A stretch of 33,825 bases of DNA from JAOAFT01 sp035390885 (lineage in GTDB: Bacteria > Bacteroidota > Ignavibacteria > UBA10030), in NCBI GenBank assembly GCA_035390885.1, contig DAOOUW010000022.1, forward strand, positions 1-33,825, written 5' to 3'. The position numbers were made by a program, and so were the translations under genes. The notes beneath the pieces were generated by a model, which had not been told where the DNA came from, did not search any database, and was given only the letters and a program-made list of their open reading frames with translations. Shown here piece after piece: positions 32,925-33,825 of this stretch (within the stretch, counting starts at the first letter, position 1; every line of letters starts with the position of its first letter).

Positions 32925-33825
32925 TTACTTCATCAACACGATTTTCATTATTTTGACATAAGGCTTAGCGCTGTTACTTTGAGCCGTCATCTGTACAAAG
33001 TAAATTCCACTCGCATACCTCGAGCCATCAAATGTTGCTGTGTGATAACCTGCTTTTATTTCATCATCCACCAATGTTGCTACTTCTCTTCCAAGTATGT
33101 CATAGACCTTCATCGTTACTTTGGATGCTTTTGGTAACTGATATTCAATGGTTGTTGTTGGATTGAAGGGATTGGGGTAATTCTGTGATAAAAAGTAGGA
33201 TACAGGTGTATTAGATGTACTTTCTACAATGTCGGCGCCGTCTGAGCTATACTTAATGGTTGTGTAAATGCTCGATTTACCACTAAAGCTATATCCAGTA
33301 ACATAAACATTCCCGGAATTATCAATGGCAAGAGCATAAGCACGGTCATTAGAATTGGTTTGTCCATTATATCTTGCTACCCAATGCTCTTCCCCTTGTG
33401 AATTATACTTTACGGTTGCATAATCATAGCTTGTTCCTGAACCATAGCTATATCCAGTAACATAAACATTCCCGGAATTATCAACGGCAAGAGCATAGGC
33501 TTCATCAAAATAATTTCCCGGTCCATTATATCTTGCTACCCACTGCTCTTTACCTTGTGAATTATACTTTATGGTTGCATAATCATCGTATGTTTCTGAA
33601 CCATAGCTCCTTCCAGTAACATAAACATTCCCGGAATTATCAACGGCAAGAGCTTGAACTTTATCCTCAGAATTCCCCGGTCCATTATATCTTGCTACCC
33701 ACTGCTCTTCCCCTTGTGAATTATACTTTACGGTCGCATAATCATAGCTTGTTCCTGAACCAACACTATATCCAGTAACATAAACATTCCCGGAATTATC
33801 AACGGCAAGAGCTTGAACTTTATCC
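32925..33825 (-). CDS. Secreted beta-propeller-repeat (SBBP-type) protein with T9SS sorting domain, 5' end outside window
   Basis: The minus-strand frame is open from 33825 to the stop at 32925, about 299 codons, with no start inside the window, so this is the C-terminal part of a larger protein. It carries four copies of a 53-residue unit around DNSGNVYVTGYS...YATVKYNSQG and EQWVARYNGPGN, typical of SBBP-like beta-propeller repeats. A linker (SSDGADIVESTSNTPVSYF) leads to the type IX secretion sorting domain: LSQNYPNPFNPTTTIEYQLP, KVYDILGREVATLVDDE, YASGIYFVQM and a final KIMKIVLMK. The protein is therefore predicted to cross the outer membrane by T9SS and be surface-anchored or released. 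Binding target is unknown. A terminator follows. Confidence 0.92.
   Translation of the reverse strand, partial: DKVQALAVDNSGNVYVTGYSVGSGTSYDYATVKYNSQGEEQWVARYNGPGNSEDKVQALAVDNSGNVYVTGRSYGSETYDDYATIKYNSQGKEQWVARYNGPGNYFDEAYALAVDNSGNVYVTGYSYGSGTSYDYATVKYNSQGEEHWVARYNGQTNSNDRAYALAIDNSGNVYVTGYSFSGKSSIYTTIKYSSDGADIVESTSNTPVSYFLSQNYPNPFNPTTTIEYQLPKASKVTMKVYDILGREVATLVDDEIKAGYHTATFDGSRYASGIYFVQMTAQSNSAKPYVKIMKIVLMK
33287..33825 (-). repeat. Tandem 159-bp coding repeats
   Basis: The segment encoding DNSGNVYVTG recurs at exact 159-bp steps: the motif CAA(C/T)GGCAAGAGC on the plus strand starts at 33323, 33482, 33641 and 33800. Adjacent units are nearly identical at the nucleotide level over long stretches. 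The first unit in reading order is cut by the window edge. Confidence 0.9.

Noticed and set aside
33287..33825. 159-bp repeats as a CRISPR array
   Set aside because: The period is long, the whole unit is conserved, and it keeps one reading frame of beta-propeller repeats.

Overview
The window looks like one stretch of a Bacteroidota/Chlorobiota-group chromosome, most plausibly an Ignavibacteria-type lineage. The main taxonomic clue is the type IX secretion (Por) sorting domain with a YPNPFNPTT motif at 32925-33825. Several genes have clear Shine-Dalgarno sequences, and several promoters are sigma70-like (TTGACA or similar, 16-17 bp spacer, TATATT). Both are less typical of core Bacteroidetes and push the guess toward the Chlorobi/Ignavibacteria side. 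Base composition looks like about 40% GC by eye, not computed. All 25 protein genes and the 3 tRNA genes I can support lie on the minus strand, so the biological reading order runs from high to low coordinates.

In reading order: (1) 33825-32925, the 3' part of a secreted beta-propeller-repeat protein with a T9SS tail, a terminator, then a gene-free stretch of about 370 bp with inverted repeats. (2) cmk-ispH-rpsA-mtaB, a signal-peptide protein of unknown function, truA, an M48 metalloprotease and a CorC-like CBS protein (32550-24600), tightly packed with several 4-bp start/stop overlaps. (3) A surface-glycan block (24573-15147): GT2 and GT4 glycosyltransferases, nadD, glgB, a Wzx-type flippase, UDP-galactopyranose mutase (glf), a second GT2 enzyme that may be a galactofuranosyltransferase, and an MFS transporter. 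(4) An unknown membrane-anchored protein, a nitrilase-family hydrolase and tRNA-Arg(CCT). (5) proS, dnaE, trxA and aspS, with terminators after proS and trxA. (6) prfB with its programmed +1 frameshift, then two LolC/E-type permeases and lolD. (7) A small DUF3098-like membrane protein, tRNA-Lys(TTT), tRNA-Leu(GAG), a strong terminator, then acylphosphatase, ispF and a truncated DedA-family gene at the window edge.

The gene content is mostly housekeeping: translation (three tRNAs, proS, aspS, prfB, rpsA, truA, mtaB), replication (dnaE), isoprenoid synthesis (ispF, ispH), nucleotide and cofactor metabolism (cmk, nadD), and envelope biogenesis (Lol system, galactofuranose/glycan block). I found no CRISPR array, transposase, phage gene, toxin-antitoxin pair or defence island. 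I do not see a previously undescribed system. The observations most worth a second look are small-scale: a hairpin directly abutting the rpsA Shine-Dalgarno, a promoter embedded in the proS terminator ahead of dnaE, the near-identical 159-bp repeats of the T9SS cargo gene, the inverted-repeat intergenic region beside it, and two proteins I cannot assign.
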